Below, one piece after another: positions 22,991 to 35,706 of a stretch of DNA of 64,000 bases; position 1 is the stretch's first letter; each line of letters begins with the position of its first letter. This DNA comes from Scilla litardierei (lineage: Eukaryota > Streptophyta > Magnoliopsida > Asparagales > Asparagaceae): NCBI GenBank assembly GCA_030789695.1, contig CM061134.1, positions 65,919,481 through 65,983,480 of the forward strand, read 5' to 3'. A program made the position numbers and the translations under genes. The notes under the pieces are model-generated. The model made no database searches and was not told the origin of the DNA. It saw only the letters and a list, made by a program, of their open reading frames with translations.

Positions 22991-23540
22991 CACAAGGTTA
23001 AAAAGAGTTTGATGGCTGCTTGTAACTACAGAGGTTTTAAGGTATATTAGCTTATGGTTTATCTTTTTTGTGTGGTTGAAGTAAGAGGGGGGACCCCATT
23101 TATCCGGTGATTTGTACCCGTAAAAGTAATTGTATAACTTTTACCTCTTTGGTTCCCTAAAATGTATCACACCAATTATAATGGCAATCACCATTATATC
23201 CCTGGTTTATTGAAGAGAACCCTTCCCCTATATTTCTAAAATTAATCAACAAACACAGAAAATAAGGTTTCCTATTATTGATAAAAACTTTGAGCATCCA
23301 ATAATCAAAAATAAATCGACTACAGACTCAACTATCAAAAATAAATAAATAAAAAGCATAATTTTCCTGCAATGGGAAAATTAATCGATGTTTACTTGAA
23401 ATAGAGAATCTCATCATATTTACAGGTAAATACAGTGCGCATACTTTAATCTAATACAGTTACAAACAAAACTGAAAGTTATCAGAAGTTGGAATGCATC
23501 TTATGAACCATGATAGAAGAAAAAACTACATATTGAATAC
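22991..23540 (-). other. Presumed start of RIF1-like intron 4
   Basis: AT-rich sequence following the exon 4 donor (GTATTC on the minus strand at 23,540). No further RIF1 exon was recognised between here and the left edge. Confidence 0.45.
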
Positions 23541-23717
23541 CTTTGAAAGAGTTAATGGATGAGGGTGAAGAATGGAGGTCATCTTCAAGAGGCACCTTTC
23601 TGCCATATCCCTTTCCTTTTTGTCATTGCTCACAAGTCTTCTATATATTGGTGGAATCCATATGTTCAATGTATCTCTCATCTTTTCAGAGAACCGAGTA
23701 GCCATTTTTGTAATAGC
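23541..23717 (-). CDS. RIF1: RIF1-like protein, exon 4
   Basis: A 177-bp exon, 59 codons in phase 0, reading from AITKMATRFSEKM through WIPPIYRRL and KERDMAERCLLK to LTLSK. This follows directly on exon 3 in the order of the plant RIF1 N-terminal domain (helical-repeat domain of telomere-associated protein Rif1). The acceptor is AAG with a perfect TACTAAC branch-point consensus (plus-strand 23,741-23,747); the donor is GTATTC. RIF1 binds near telomeres and late-replicating DNA and controls replication timing and repair in other eukaryotes; a similar role here is inferred. The exon is 21 kb from exon 3. Confidence 0.8.
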
Positions 23718-24566
23718 CTTTGAAGAAATGCCCCAAAACAGTTAGTATTGAACAAAGTTATTTTTAATATAAATGCATGCTATCTAAATATAACTCGGAA
23801 GAAATCTTTCCAAAATGTTTGAAGATTCATAAAATTTAAGCAAAAACCCAAAATGATTCAATCATTACTGATGAGCATATTCTAGAACAGTGTTAGAAGG
23901 AAAGGTACATAAAAAATACTAGTGTCTAACATAAAAGTAAATATATCAATATATCATGTAATTTAAGCAAATAATATGTTGATCCTAAAAAAGAAATAAA
24001 AATACTTCTCTTGGATATGTAGAATTTGACAAGGATGCTCTTACGGATAGCGTGAATCGAGTTAGAAGTTAGTTCAGATGTGCCTTGACAATTTGCTAGA
24101 GTTGATTTGACATTTTGTTGTTGTCCTAGGGAAGATGATGTAATACCACTAAACCGACCTTGTATATTTTCATGTAATAAAATTTCTTTTTAATGCAAAT
24201 AATGATTGTACTAATTTCATGAATTTAAGAATTTTTCCATAATTTTTCGTTTATATATTAATTCGTTTTCTTATTTTTTTCCTAACTCATTTTCTTTATT
24301 TTTTCCCTTCATTATTTTTCCTAATACTATTCTTTTTCAAATCCCTGGCCCATCTCTCTTTCATCCCTCTATTTATTCTCTTTTCATAAGCCCACAAACC
24401 CAATACCTATTGTCATTCCCGCTGCCCTCACTTTAACCTAACCTAATCTCTTCCCACATCTCAAAATCTATCAGCCGCCCCATTTCTTGTCCGTTGTGAT
24501 CTCTACACCCCCTCACCACGCGTGATCGTGCGAATCCACCCCCTATCGCATGTAACAACAGCATTC

Positions 24567-24979
24567 TGATGCGGACCCGAGCCCGCACCCACCACAGGAG
24601 GCCGGCGGCTATCTAGGGGGACCCACCCACCTTTAGTCACTTACGTGCGCCGTAGGAGGCGCGGTAGCACGTAGGTGGGTTAGTTAGGGGTATTCTAGTC
24701 ATTTTAGACTAGATTAGTAATTCCCCATTTTTCTATAAATTAGGGCTAGCCGTCTTTATTTTATTTTTATGCTTGATTTGTGAAAACACTTTGAGTTATC
24801 AATTGTGAGGGTTTTTAGGCTTTGATCCGTTCATTCAAAGCTAGGAGACAGGATCTCGTCTCGAAGGAGATCCATTTATCTTGTGTTCTTCGCAAATCAT
24901 TCTCTATAAAATTCCTCTTTTAATATTTTCCTCTTTTAAAAATCTGAACTTTATTGATTCGATCCACCGGATCGTATCA
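24567..24979 (+). mobile_element. 5' LTR of element A
   Basis: A 413-bp LTR, TGATGCGGACCCGAG ... GATCGTATCA. It contains TCTATAAATTAGGG near 24,735, a TATA-box candidate, and ends next to the PBS. Confidence 0.93.
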
Positions 24980-24981
24980 AA

Positions 24982-24994
24982 TTGGTATCAGAGC
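24982..24994 (+). other. Primer-binding site of element A
   Basis: TTGGTATCAGAGC lies two bases after the LTR end. It contains the canonical complement of the initiator tRNA-Met 3' end. Confidence 0.9.
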
Positions 24995-25005
24995 ACTAGA
25001 TCCAA

Positions 25006-27429
25006 ATGGCGGCAAACACTCGATCGAAGGCGGATGCGGTTGAAGAAAAGATTCAAGGGCTACGGGAGGATCTCAATCGGGAGATCGAAGAGAGGTTCGA
25101 GTGATTGAAGAAAACGATGGGAGATTCACTCAAGGATTACGCCCATTCACAAGAAGATATCCAAATCGAACTTCGGGGGATGAGGACGGATGCCGCGCAA
25201 CAAGGCCGAGATCTCCGAGAATTGAAAGAGATGATTCAAGCCCTCACGGTGGCGAAAGGGGGAGATCGAGGCAAGGGGATCCAAGAAGGGGGGGATTCTA
25301 CCCTAGAATCAGCCCCCAGCGGATTTCCAACATAAGACGGCCACCCGAGGGAGCAAGGAGGGCCGGTGGGGCCAACCCTAGGGTCGCGCGAGTCCGAATG
25401 GGTGCCGGCAGACCCGCGCGGGTCGGGAAACACGTCGACAGGCCCGCCTGGGCCTGTCAGGGCTTCGGCGGCCCCGCCCGGCCCTTCCCAGGCCTGGGCG
25501 AGGCCGCCAGGCCCCCTGCGGCCACCGGCGAGCCCCTCCGGGGGCGGGGAGCACTGGGCGAACCCCGGAGGGGGTTTGGACATGACGGCAGGCCCCTACG
25601 TGGGCGGGGAGGCCTCGGCACCCCCATCCGAGGGTGCGAACAGGCCGCAGGGCCTGTTTCGAGCGACGACAGGCCCTGGGGGCCTCGTTTCGGCGGCGGC
25701 ACCCCCTTTCGGGGGTGCGGGAGGCTCGGCGACCCCAGGCGGGGGTCCGGCTTGGTCGACAGGCCCTTCTGGGGGGCCGACGAGTAGGGCCGGCCCATTC
25801 GGGGGCCCGATGACGACGTTCCAGCCCTTTGGGGGTGTGGCGGGGATCGTACCCCACCCCGGGGGAACTCCGGGAATGGCGGGAGGCGGATGGGCCTCGG
25901 GAGCAGCTATTGGGGCCCCGGCGGGCCAGTTTTGGAGAGCAGAGACCCTTGCGCCTGGGCCGAGGCCCAATTTGGCACGACCCCCAGAGTTTCCGGGACA
26001 CTACTACCAGCCCGAGGCGTGGGAGAGACCTGCTTGGCCAGAGGAGCTGTACGGAGCTGACGGGGGAGGCCCGAGGGAGGCTCGGGGTGGCGAGGTGGTC
26101 CGGGGAGGTGACCAGGGCGGAGATAGGGGGCAGCTAGGCGACATCAACGCAGATCGGAGGTTGATGAAGCTGAAGATGCCGACCTTTGACGGCACCGACC
26201 CTGATGGGTGGATATACCGAGCAGAGAGGTATTTCCAGGTGATGGGTCTGACGGAGCAGGAGGTCCTGAAGGCCATCGGGATCTACTTTGAGGGGAAGGC
26301 TCTGGCCTGGTACCAGTGGACGATAGCACGGTCCCCCTTTCGGACCTAGGAGGAGTTGTCAGCGATGATCGTGGATCGATTCCAGGATACTCCAGGGGGA
26401 GATTTCTACGAGCAGTTATCTGCTCTGAGGCAGGAGGGAACGGTCAGGGATTATGTAGAGAAGTTCGAGATGCTGAATAGTAGGGTGAAGGGGGTGACCG
26501 ACGAGGTGATGATCGGGAATTTCATGAGGGGACTGAAGCCCTCCATACGAGCAGAGCTGAGGATGCAGAGCCCGGGGACACTGGAGGATGTCCTTCGCCT
26601 GGCCCACAAGGCGGAAGAGAAGCATGCAGAGGAGAGGAGCACTCGGGGAACTTGGGGAGGCCAGAGCCAACGTAGTCAGACGGCACCGGTCCCACCTCCG
26701 GGGGTCACGGTAGCACCAGGGGACGCGGAAATGAAGAAAGAGGAAACCCGACCAGTGATCACTGGTAGGCGGATGACTGAGGCTGATATGAGGGCAAGGC
26801 GTGCCGCAGGCCTCTGTTTCAGATGCGATGAGAAGTTCAGTCCCGGTCATCGGTGTGCGAGCAGGCTGATGCAGATCGTGATAATGCCGGACGAGGGGGA
26901 GTATGCAGAGGAGAGAGAGACAGTGATGACGAAAGAGAGCGAGGCTGAGCACGCACATCTGGATGTGGCGGAGGTGTCCCTGAACTCCTTGGTAGGGGTA
27001 ACCACGAACCATACCATGAAGTTGTCAGGGCGATTGGACGACGCGCCGGTGACGATACTCATAGACAGTGGGGCTACCCACAACTTCATCTCTCGACATT
27101 TGGTGGATCGTCATAGGCTGCAGGTGAGCACCTTGGAGACGTTTACGGTCCTCTCCGGGACGGGAAGGAGGGAGGAGACCAGTGGGATGTGCAAGGGGCT
27201 GAGTCTGACCCTACAAGGAGTGCAGATCGTGGAAGACTTCCTGCCCCTAGAGTTGGACAATATCGATGTGATTTTGGGCGTGCAGTGGCTGAGGGGGTTG
27301 GGCGAGGTGAAGATGAATTGGAAGCAGCTTAGGATGGAATTCCAGGAGGGGGGTCGCACGGTGGTTCTGACAGGTGACCCTAGCCTCTGTTTTCCCTCAG
27401 GGGCCTTCAAAGCCAGATCTCCACCTTGA
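25006..27429 (+). pseudogene. gag-protease of element A with three in-frame stops
   Basis: ATG at 25,006 starts one frame that runs to 27,429, broken only by TGA (25,102), TAA (25,333) and TAG (26,347). Domains in order: a charged coiled-coil-like N-terminus; a proline/glycine-rich stretch of about 200 residues (25,366-26,000, high GC); the retrotransposon gag domain (KLKMPTFDGTDPDGW to HKAEEKHA, about 26,165-26,630); a zinc-knuckle-like CFRCDEKFSPGHRC near 26,815; and an aspartic protease with DSGATHNF near 27,065 and ILGVQWL near 27,270. The frame then crosses a deletion and stops. At the third stop element B has TGG. Frame is kept throughout, so the stops look like point mutations in an otherwise collinear gene. 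It cannot make a full Gag. Confidence 0.88.
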
Positions 27430-27459
27430 GGACAAGGTGGCTCTTTTAGGGGGCGGTAT

Positions 27460-27872
27460 TGATGCGGACCCGAGCCCGCACCCACCACAGGAGGCCGGCG
27501 GCTATCTAGGGGGACCCACCCACCTTTAGTCACTTACGTGCGCCGTAGGAGGCGCGGTAGCACGTAGGTGGGTTAGTTAGGGGTATTCTAGTCATTTTAG
27601 ACTAGATTAGTAATTCCCCATTTTTCTATAAATTAGGGCTAGCCGTCTTTATTTTATTTTTATGCTTGATTTGTGAAAACACTTTGAGTTATCAATTGTG
27701 AGGGTTTTTAGGCTTTGATCCGTTCATTCAAAGCTAGGAGACAGGATCTCGTCTCGAAGGAGATCCATTTATCTTGTGTTCTTCGCAAATCATTCTCTAT
27801 AAAATTCCTCTTTTAATATTTTCCTCTTTTAAAAATCTGAACTTTATTGATTCGATCCACCGGATCGTATCA
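27460..27872 (+). mobile_element. 3' LTR of element A
   Basis: The 413-bp partner of the 5' LTR; no difference was seen on reading both. It is preceded by GGCTCTTTTAGGGGGCGGTAT, whose purine part is the likely polypurine tract, and followed by CATTC. Confidence 0.93.
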
Positions 27873-28690
27873 CATTCCTCTCTCATCTAACGGCTTCTCC
27901 TCTCTATTTCTAGTCCTTCTCATGAATTTTTATGCGAAATTTCCCCTCAAATTCTTAAAAGTTTTCGGTTTCTAATTTTTGGAGTTCGGTTTTGGTTCTT
28001 GGGGTTCTGATCTACCTCAAGTCGTTGCCTTTTCTTTGTTCCCGCAGCCGCAGCTGCGAGATCAGTGGGACGGCATGGTTCGACGAGTTTTTTGACGATC
28101 CTTTCTTCGATGAATGGTAGATTGCTTTAACCTCAAAATCTTAGGTTTTATTTTCTGAAACTTGTGAGTTCCATAAAGATTTGTTTATGCGGAAAATCTT
28201 AGTAACCTTAAAAATGTAATCTTATTTGTTAGATCTTGATTTATATGCAAAGATGATAAATTTATGAGCATTAATCATAATTTTATGAGGAAAAAATGTA
28301 TGTGTGTAAAGATCTTGAGTATGATTATTGAAAGATTTAATTGAGGAATTTTCATATTGCTATGGTGTGTTACTGAGCCGTTTTAGTTGGAAATTTGAGG
28401 GAATTTTCTCCCAATAAAACCCATGATGGTTGATGTTCTAGATTCCTCATTTTATAGGGTTATGATGTGTTATTGTCCCACTTTGGGGACTGTCGATGTT
28501 CTTGCAGTCATATTTGGCTTAAAAGTTCTTTAAAATCAGTATAAAAACTAGTTTGCATTGTGGCTCTGCTACTACTGCAAGAAAATATTGATTGAAATCT
28601 AAACAATTTATAAAATAATGGAAGACTTAAAAATCAAAATTTTCAATATAGCAACATACAAGCCAGGAACAAACTGCAAAACTAGAAAAT
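27873..28690 (+). other. Intronic sequence flanking element A; promoter-like, unidentified
   Basis: Together with 24,340-24,566 this forms one pyrimidine-rich sequence interrupted by A. Near 28,045 a TTCTTTGTTCCCGCAG acceptor-like site precedes a short open stretch with an acidic-aromatic FDEFFDDPFFDEW. It then reaches a GTAGATT donor-like site near 28,118. This could be a 5'-UTR-type exon of an unknown plus-strand gene, or chance. Evidence is weak. Confidence 0.25.
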
Positions 28691-28699
28691 AATGCTGAG

Positions 28700-30632
28700 A
28701 AAAAAGGCATACATTTGTGCGGATATGATGCCTACGAATCCAAAACACTTCAAGTGAAGACCCCAAGCTCATTCACTAACCATCGTTTTAGAAGATTCAC
28801 GTTGATGACACACCCCTTCAAGATTCACGAGCTCTCCTAGAACTTGAATCAGCTCTCAAGCTTTGCTAAGTATAGATAAGATGAGAAGAAAAAAATTTCT
28901 TTTAGCGCGAAAGATTCTTCCTCAAAGAGGTTTGAACTTCTCCGCACAAAAGAACTAGAATGATTTATCGTTGATATCTCTAGTTAGAATCTCTTGGTGT
29001 TTCGTTATAGTAGTGCTTAGAGAGGGATGAGATGACCTCCTTTATATAGTACTAGCGGTCATCCAAATCTGAGCCGCATTCAGAATTCGAGTTGAATCAC
29101 AACTCTATCCCTAAACAAGCTATTAAGAAGAATGCTTGTTCATTATGTGTTTTAATCTTATTATAACTCTAAATTTGATTTCAAATCTAATCCTAAAACA
29201 ACGTGGGTGTGTTAAAATCAAATTCTAAAAATTTGGTTCGAATTAGATCCAACTTTTGAATCAAATCGCGTACCAAAACGTAAATCTTATTCTGTATTGT
29301 CAGCTGTTAATCGACTAGCAAAACTCTGCTAATCGACTAATGGCTGACAGAAACAGCTCATGCATTCTACGTTATTCGACTAATGATCCTTCATAAGTCG
29401 ACTAATTAGATGTGGAAATTTGTTTGCCTTTCTTCTTTAGCTGAAATGTTCGTAACTCTTTACGATCATTTCTCTTACGCACTAGCAACTCTTTGTGATG
29501 CGTTATATCCTCTCAAATATGTTGATCATACTTTTGTGATCGATCCATTTATATATCACATATACAATAAAATCTTTCTTCACTTTTTGTGACGAACTAT
29601 AATCTGTGTAAGACTTTAATCGCCCGGTCCTACACCAGTAGTGATATGATCGTATCGTGTCACAGGTACGATAGTGATACTAGCTGTGCGTGCCGACCCC
29701 CGTTTTGAAATCGTCATTAACTGATTGTTGTAAGACCAGAATCTCCTTCGACCAAATCTGGGCTTAACAGTGACAGCTGCCATGCAGTCTAATCCCTTCG
29801 TCAAAACTATATTACTAAGGTGTCTATGGCACACAATCTGTCAAAACTTAATACACCTTAAAGTCTTGAGTCACATGTGATCCCATAATTAGTGTTTTGA
29901 TAACACTTGTTACTCTTAACAAGTTCATCCATTCAACCATGTCCAGTGATTTATTATATATCCATTGACTCTATGTGACACTAACCTCTTATACCGAAGG
30001 ATACAAATCTCGTCTATACGGCCACTCACTTTGCATGCTTCGAACTATACCTAGCAAGTACCTACGTTACAGGCGCAATGCCGTTGTTTGGTAAAAACAA
30101 AGTATTGCCATCCACGTGCAAGATCCTTTAGCACGTCTCTGGTTGTAAGAAATATCCTGCACCAACTGCCACATGAGAGCTTCTATTAACAAATAAAGTA
30201 TGATTACCTTATAGAAGCATCTTGACGAGTTATTCTGTGAACTTGTTCTCTAACAAGCACATGTGCGTTGTCTCACGATGTCCCTACATCGAATGACTAT
30301 AAGACCAACCACTATCATTACATAATAGAGATCAACACGCAATGGTCTATCTAGAATATCAATATTACGTCTTGATATTCCTATAACCATGAACATTTTA
30401 GAATATATGCTTAAGCAAACCCATTAGGTTTCACTATAAAATCTCATCAAGACCCCAGTATCACTCACATATGTCTAAGGACTTTACCCATGCAATCTCA
30501 ACCTAACAACATGCATACTCGGCAGTATAAAATGATCAAATAGATAAAGAATTACCAAATAATATACTATTATTTCGAACAAGATGTATTTACACTTACA
30601 ATAATTGTCTAAAGGTCAAACATTTTTCAACA
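28700..30632 (-). mobile_element. Probable decayed LTR-element sequence on the minus strand
   Basis: On the minus strand TATATAAAGGAGG (near 29,040-29,052) is followed by a leader-like stretch. Upstream of it (29,300-29,405) several TCGACTAA motifs recall the CAGTCGACTG arrays of E1. The segment 29,650-30,600 is long, unique and non-coding, as in large copia LTRs. It could start TGTTGAAAAATG at 30,632 on the minus strand. No partner LTR, PBS or duplication was found, so the assignment is tentative. Confidence 0.35.
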
Positions 30633-30639
30633 TAGAGAT

Positions 30640-33600
30640 CACTCATCTGTTACCATACTTAATTGTAATTAATCGTATTTGATTATCGTTCTATCGCTCT
30701 TGACTATTCTTGACCGGTAAAGCGTCCTGAGGCAAGGGTGATGCTCATATATTACATATCATACCCTCGGATATGAGCTCACTACTAGAATAGGAACACT
30801 GTACTATATAACGTTATATAGTATTGACAACATCTTATTAGGATTAAACATAATCATTACATATTTGTTCATTACTACTATTTCCATGTTAGTATTTGAT
30901 TATTCACTACGCTAGAGACACACACACTGATCATGCTATGTCTTATTCATTGATTTATTGCTTTTTTATTCATTTTAGTTAATATTGTTATTTTATTGGA
31001 TTTGGAAACTTACCGATCGACCACTTGCTAACGAATATTTCTGTTTGTTTTTCTCTTTTGAAATCCCTACCAAATCGGGTATTTGACTATATTTGAATGA
31101 TGATTTTTACATCCTAGACTTTGCGAAGCAATACTTTGCTGAGGAGCTATCCCAGATCGTAAGTTTTTCCATTAGCCATTTCCTTTCCTCCACATTCCAT
31201 GTGTATATGATAGTCCTGTATGCTTTTTGTGCTTATCATAACGAATATTTCCTTTCCGCCACTCGCAAACAAATATATATGTTTGTTTTTCTCTTTTGAA
31301 ATCCCTGCCAAATCGGGTGTTTGACTATATTTGAATGATGATTTTTACATCCTAAAATTTGCAAAGCAATTACCTTTCCTCCACATTCCTTGTGTATATG
31401 ATAGTCCTATATGCTTTTTGTACTTATCATAATTCCACTGACGGTAAATGTTATCTTTATAGTTGATTATTATCAGTAAGATGCAGAAGAACCTACAAAT
31501 GTATTACAAATGCGTTACGTATTTAAGCCAAGTCGTGGCTTGAATGTATCGCATGCATGCCACATATTTGTTCCCTATGTATTCTGAGAGGTGGGACATG
31601 ACAAGCTTCGTTAGTAGCACATGTAAGTCGGCATAAAAATTTTATTAAGCAACTTAGATAATATTATGATTTGAATTTCTTTAAACTCATTAACTCAAAC
31701 ATTGAAATTCCTTCATTTGAATCCTACACTTCTTGCCACAAATTCTAAAATCCTTGAAATTCCTTTTTGTTTTTCATAGATACCTTTCCAATCTCTTCAT
31801 CAATCTTTCAGAAATCCTTTCATTTGCACCTCATCGTAATTGATAAAGCATGGACAAGGAAGCATGAAAGAAACATTGACAACCTCCCTATTTTCCTTCC
31901 TCCATATCTTTAAGAATTTCGAGAACGAAATTCTTTTAAGAGTGGTAGATAGTAATGGTCATAATCCAAAGTTACTAGTATTTTTTTATAAAATAAACTG
32001 TTAAAAATACCAAATGTTACTTAATTTTAATTTTAATAATATCCTGAAATTTTTAGTGAATTTTATTTAAGTTTTAATTCTATTTTTAAACCGAACCTAT
32101 TAACCCAAACTTGTTAACCTGCAACCCACTAACTCGATCCGAAACCCAACTAACTCCATTACCATCTCACCACCTTAACCTCTCCCACTATCTCACTAAT
32201 CATATTTAATCAAAAACACTCATCGCTTACTCCTCAAAATGACCACACAACCCACTTCTCCACACTTACTTCTCTCCCCACTTCACTTCATCCATAACTT
32301 AACCTATCATCCAATCTTTATAAAAAGAAAAACTTCAACTCAAATCTAAACCAAAAAACTCTCTATTTTATCTGTACTTCCCAAAACATTATTATCATCA
32401 TGATCATCTCCATCGGCATCATAAGCAACATCTCCTCTTCACTCATCTTCTCACAGCTTGATAATGCAGAAACAGCTACAGGATGCAGAAACAGCGACAG
32501 CAAAAGATAGAAGAGCAGTAGCCAATAGCTGTAGCAACAACTGTAGCTGCCATCAGCAGCAACAAACAGTAATCAATAGTGATAGCAGTAACACGCATTC
32601 AATGAAATGTCTCACGATAAGTTTCTCATTTTCAAAAGAAATTTTAATTTTAATTTCCTTAGCATCTATTATTATTCAGTTTTAAGATTAAATTTAGCTA
32701 AAGACAATGAGAAACATCACTGATACATGAAGGGTAATTTAATGATCTAACTTCTCATCCAATAATTTTATTCTCCTGTACGGATTGCTTTATGCATAAA
32801 TAATTGATTTTATATCGGTTTTATAATAACTATAAGTTTTTTCCATTTAATTAAAATTCACATTTTTAATTCTTATACTAAGATCTAAATACCTTGTACT
32901 CTGCTGTTACTTAAGCTATTAAGATTACTTACATGTATTACATTAATGGCAAGTCACCTATTGAAAATGTCTGCACGCTTAGGACTTGTCATGTATGACT
33001 ACAAGTTTCTTATTAGTATTTATTACTCATTTCAAATCATAATCATGTTTTGCATATGATAAATGTTTGAGATGTCGTACCCTTATCAGATACGGGTAAT
33101 TGGTTTTTCACATCTCCGATAGCACTACCTAAGAACTAACCTACTCTAACCAAACTTAAAATGTTCCATACTTGCTAGTCTTATTGAATCTTAATAAACT
33201 TTGGAAATGATTATGAAATGAGTTTGTTGACATGCATATTGTATCTGATCATTATACTTAACTATTTACTAGATCATAGTGCCTAATCAATGTACTTTCT
33301 CATTGTACTTCACTACATGAATCCTTTATGAATCAGCCATGTAACTAACATCAATCGAACATATTAGAATAACTGACATAATACCATGGAAAACTCATTA
33401 TCACATAGGGTGCGAGAGCAACTGAAGATCACTCATCCGTTATCATACTGATTGTATTTGACCGTACTTGATTATCGTTCTTGACCATTGGCCCATATTA
33501 CCGCCCCGAGGCATGGCTGACGCGCGTATATTGCATATAGTACCCTCGGACATAAGCTTAGCACTAGAATAGAAACAATGCATTATATAACATTATACAT

Positions 33601-33990
33601 TAATGACACCATCTTATTAGAATTAAACTTAGTCATTACATGTCTGTTCATTACAACTATTTCTATGTCATTGTAGTTGACTATTTATTGTGCCACACAC
33701 ACCATTGAACATGTTATCTGTTATTCATTGATTCATTGCTTTGTTTTTTCAATTCATTTTAGTTGATAGTGCTATTTATTGGATTTGGAGAACTTACCAA
33801 GCGACCACTCGCTGACAGGTATTGATGTTTGTTTATTTTTCTCTTTTGAAATACATGTCAAGTCGGATGATCGCTTGTACTTAAGTGATGATTTTAGCTA
33901 TTCCAGCTCATAAGTTTCTTCCATTAACCATTTCCTTTCTTTCGCATTCCATACTTTGCTGATGCTTTTTGTGCAATACTAATAAGTATT
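30640..33990 (+). mobile_element. Decayed gypsy relic with duplicated LTR-like segments
   Basis: Segments 30,640-31,080 and 33,425-33,880 are diverged direct copies: both run through TACCCTCGGA(T/C)AT, CATTACAT.TGTTCATTAC, TTATTGGATTTGG and TTTTTCTCTTTTGAAAT. Between them, near 31,917-31,950, ATTTCGAGAACGAAATTCTT and AGAGTGGTAGA resemble the stop-to-polypurine region of Tekay-type gypsy elements. A second LTR probably starts near 31,950, with a TATAAAAAG box near 32,318. A further tandem duplication of about 235 bp lies at 31,045-31,435. No pol remains. Boundaries are approximate. Confidence 0.45.
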
Positions 33991-34179
33991 GATTGGTAGC
34001 AAAGAGTTAGGTTAAAAGCTTGATTGGTAGCAAAGAGCTATTCTCATATATATGGTGATGGCTATCAGGATACATTTTCTCCTATGATGAGGATACATTT
34101 TCTCCTATGATGAAAATAACATTTGTGAGACTACCTATATATTTAGCTATCACAAATCATTGATCTTTGTACAAATTAA

Positions 34180-35400
34180 GAAGATTTTTCTCTATGGCAT
34201 TCTTAATGATGAGATTTATACGAGGCAACCACCAAGGTTTATTGCGCAAAAGGGTGTTATTAAAGGTGTGTCGTTTGAAGCATCTACTCTATGGTCTAAA
34301 GCAATCTATATGCATTTGGTTTGAACAATTCATTTTTGTTGTTTAAAGTTTGGCTTACATAGTGTCACGGAGGATCATTTGTTATTTTCGCATATACATG
34401 AGGGCAAATGTATCTTGTCAATAGTCTATATTGACGATATAGTAATAACTGGAGATTGTGTACAAGGATTTGTTGAACTGAAGATGTATCTGCAAAAGCA
34501 TTTTCAATCGAATGATCTTTGACGGTTAGCGATACTTTTTGGGAGAGAAGCAGCTCGATCAGCGAAAGAATTATTCTACCCAAACGAACGTTAAGTATTG
34601 GTTTACCTTTGGATATAATATTGTTAGGTTGTCAGCTTGCTATGTCTCCTATGGATCCGAATTTCAAATTGTCATGAGATTAAGAAGTCTCTGGATGATC
34701 ATGGTTGTTATTGGAGATTTGTTTGCAAACATGAAGTGTATTTATGTGACATGGCCTAAGATTTCATACGCCGTATATGTAGTTCGTCGGTTTATGTCTG
34801 AGTCTCTGGCCACGGATGAGCCATTGGAAAGTTGACCTTCAGATTCTCTATTACTTGATGGGTTTACCACAAAGATGCGTCAAATATGATTATTATAGAC
34901 ACAATCGAATTGTTGATTATCCAAATGGAGATTATGTAGGATATTCTACTGATATGAGATCAATCAACGGTTATTGTGTATTTGTGCGTGGTAATCTTGT
35001 GCCGTGAAATAGCAAGAAATAATCAGTTATATCAAGATTGAGTCACTCGAAGTCTGAGTTTTGGATTAGGGCATATCTTACATGTGTGTGCTGATTTGAA
35101 TCAGAGATCTTATGAAAAAAACTTCAGTCTACAATCATTACGCATATGAGATAGTGTTGTGATTATAGGGTAATGATACATATTGTTGAAAACCCCATTT
35201 TTCATGAAGGCACTAAGCATATTAAGATAGATTGATATCTTATTTGAGAGAAGAAGGTGAAGAACCATGACTTTAGATAGTAGAAGTGTATCATCCAAAA
35301 GTTGGCCGTTTTGTTGATGAAACCATTGGAAGGTCCATAGATTCACTTCATTTATGAAAATCTAGGCATGTATGATGTAAATATTCCTGCTTCAGGGAAT
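34180..35400 (+). pseudogene. Ty1/copia reverse transcriptase-RNase H relic
   Basis: Read with several frame changes, the segment follows the second half of copia pol. Near 34,185 come ILNDEIYTRQPPRF and the RT core VYIDDIVITGD (near 34,425). After that are a PMDPN-like stretch near 34,650, then DYVGYST and INGYCVFVRGNL near 34,935-35,000 from RNase H. The last part is a KHIKID-like stretch (near 35,220) and a GMYD-like end near 35,370. Stops and frameshifts are frequent and no LTRs could be joined to it. An old fragment inside RIF1 intron 3. Confidence 0.72.
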
Positions 35401-35706
35401 GTTTAAGTATAATAATATGTGTGTTGGGGTATTTGTATGAAGTAACGTCCTATATATGTGTGTATGCGAAAAAATGGAAAAAAGCTATCATAAGATGAAA
35501 ACCCTTCTAAACGGTCATAAAAAGACAAAAACTCTACTTCACCAATTGTTTGTGACTAGCACGTTCATTTTAATCTTCATATTCTAACTCGTCAATACAT
35601 CAAAGATTTAGTGAACTAATGTATTTTGCTCATTCATTTAGTCGTTGCGAAAAGTTTTATTACTGCAAAATTGTTAAATTTAAGACGAGTAAATGAATAA
35701 GCAAAA

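Larger units (their letters stand above)
24567..27872 (+). mobile_element. Element A: deleted Ty3/gypsy chromovirus-like LTR element
   Basis: A 3.3-kb element with 413-bp LTRs (24,567-24,979 and 27,460-27,872) that I read as identical, and perfect 5-bp duplications CATTC (24,562-24,566 and 27,873-27,877). The internal part holds gag and protease only. Compared with element B, everything from RT to most of the chromodomain is missing, with the junction near 27,408-27,420. Identical LTRs point to a very recent insertion, so an already defective element must have been copied using proteins from another element. Confidence 0.92.

Noticed and set aside
25378..26001. Long minus-strand ORFs in the GC-rich part of elements A and B (also 36,545-37,137)
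   Set aside because: They mirror the plus-strand proline/glycine-rich gag; high GC lengthens ORFs in all frames.
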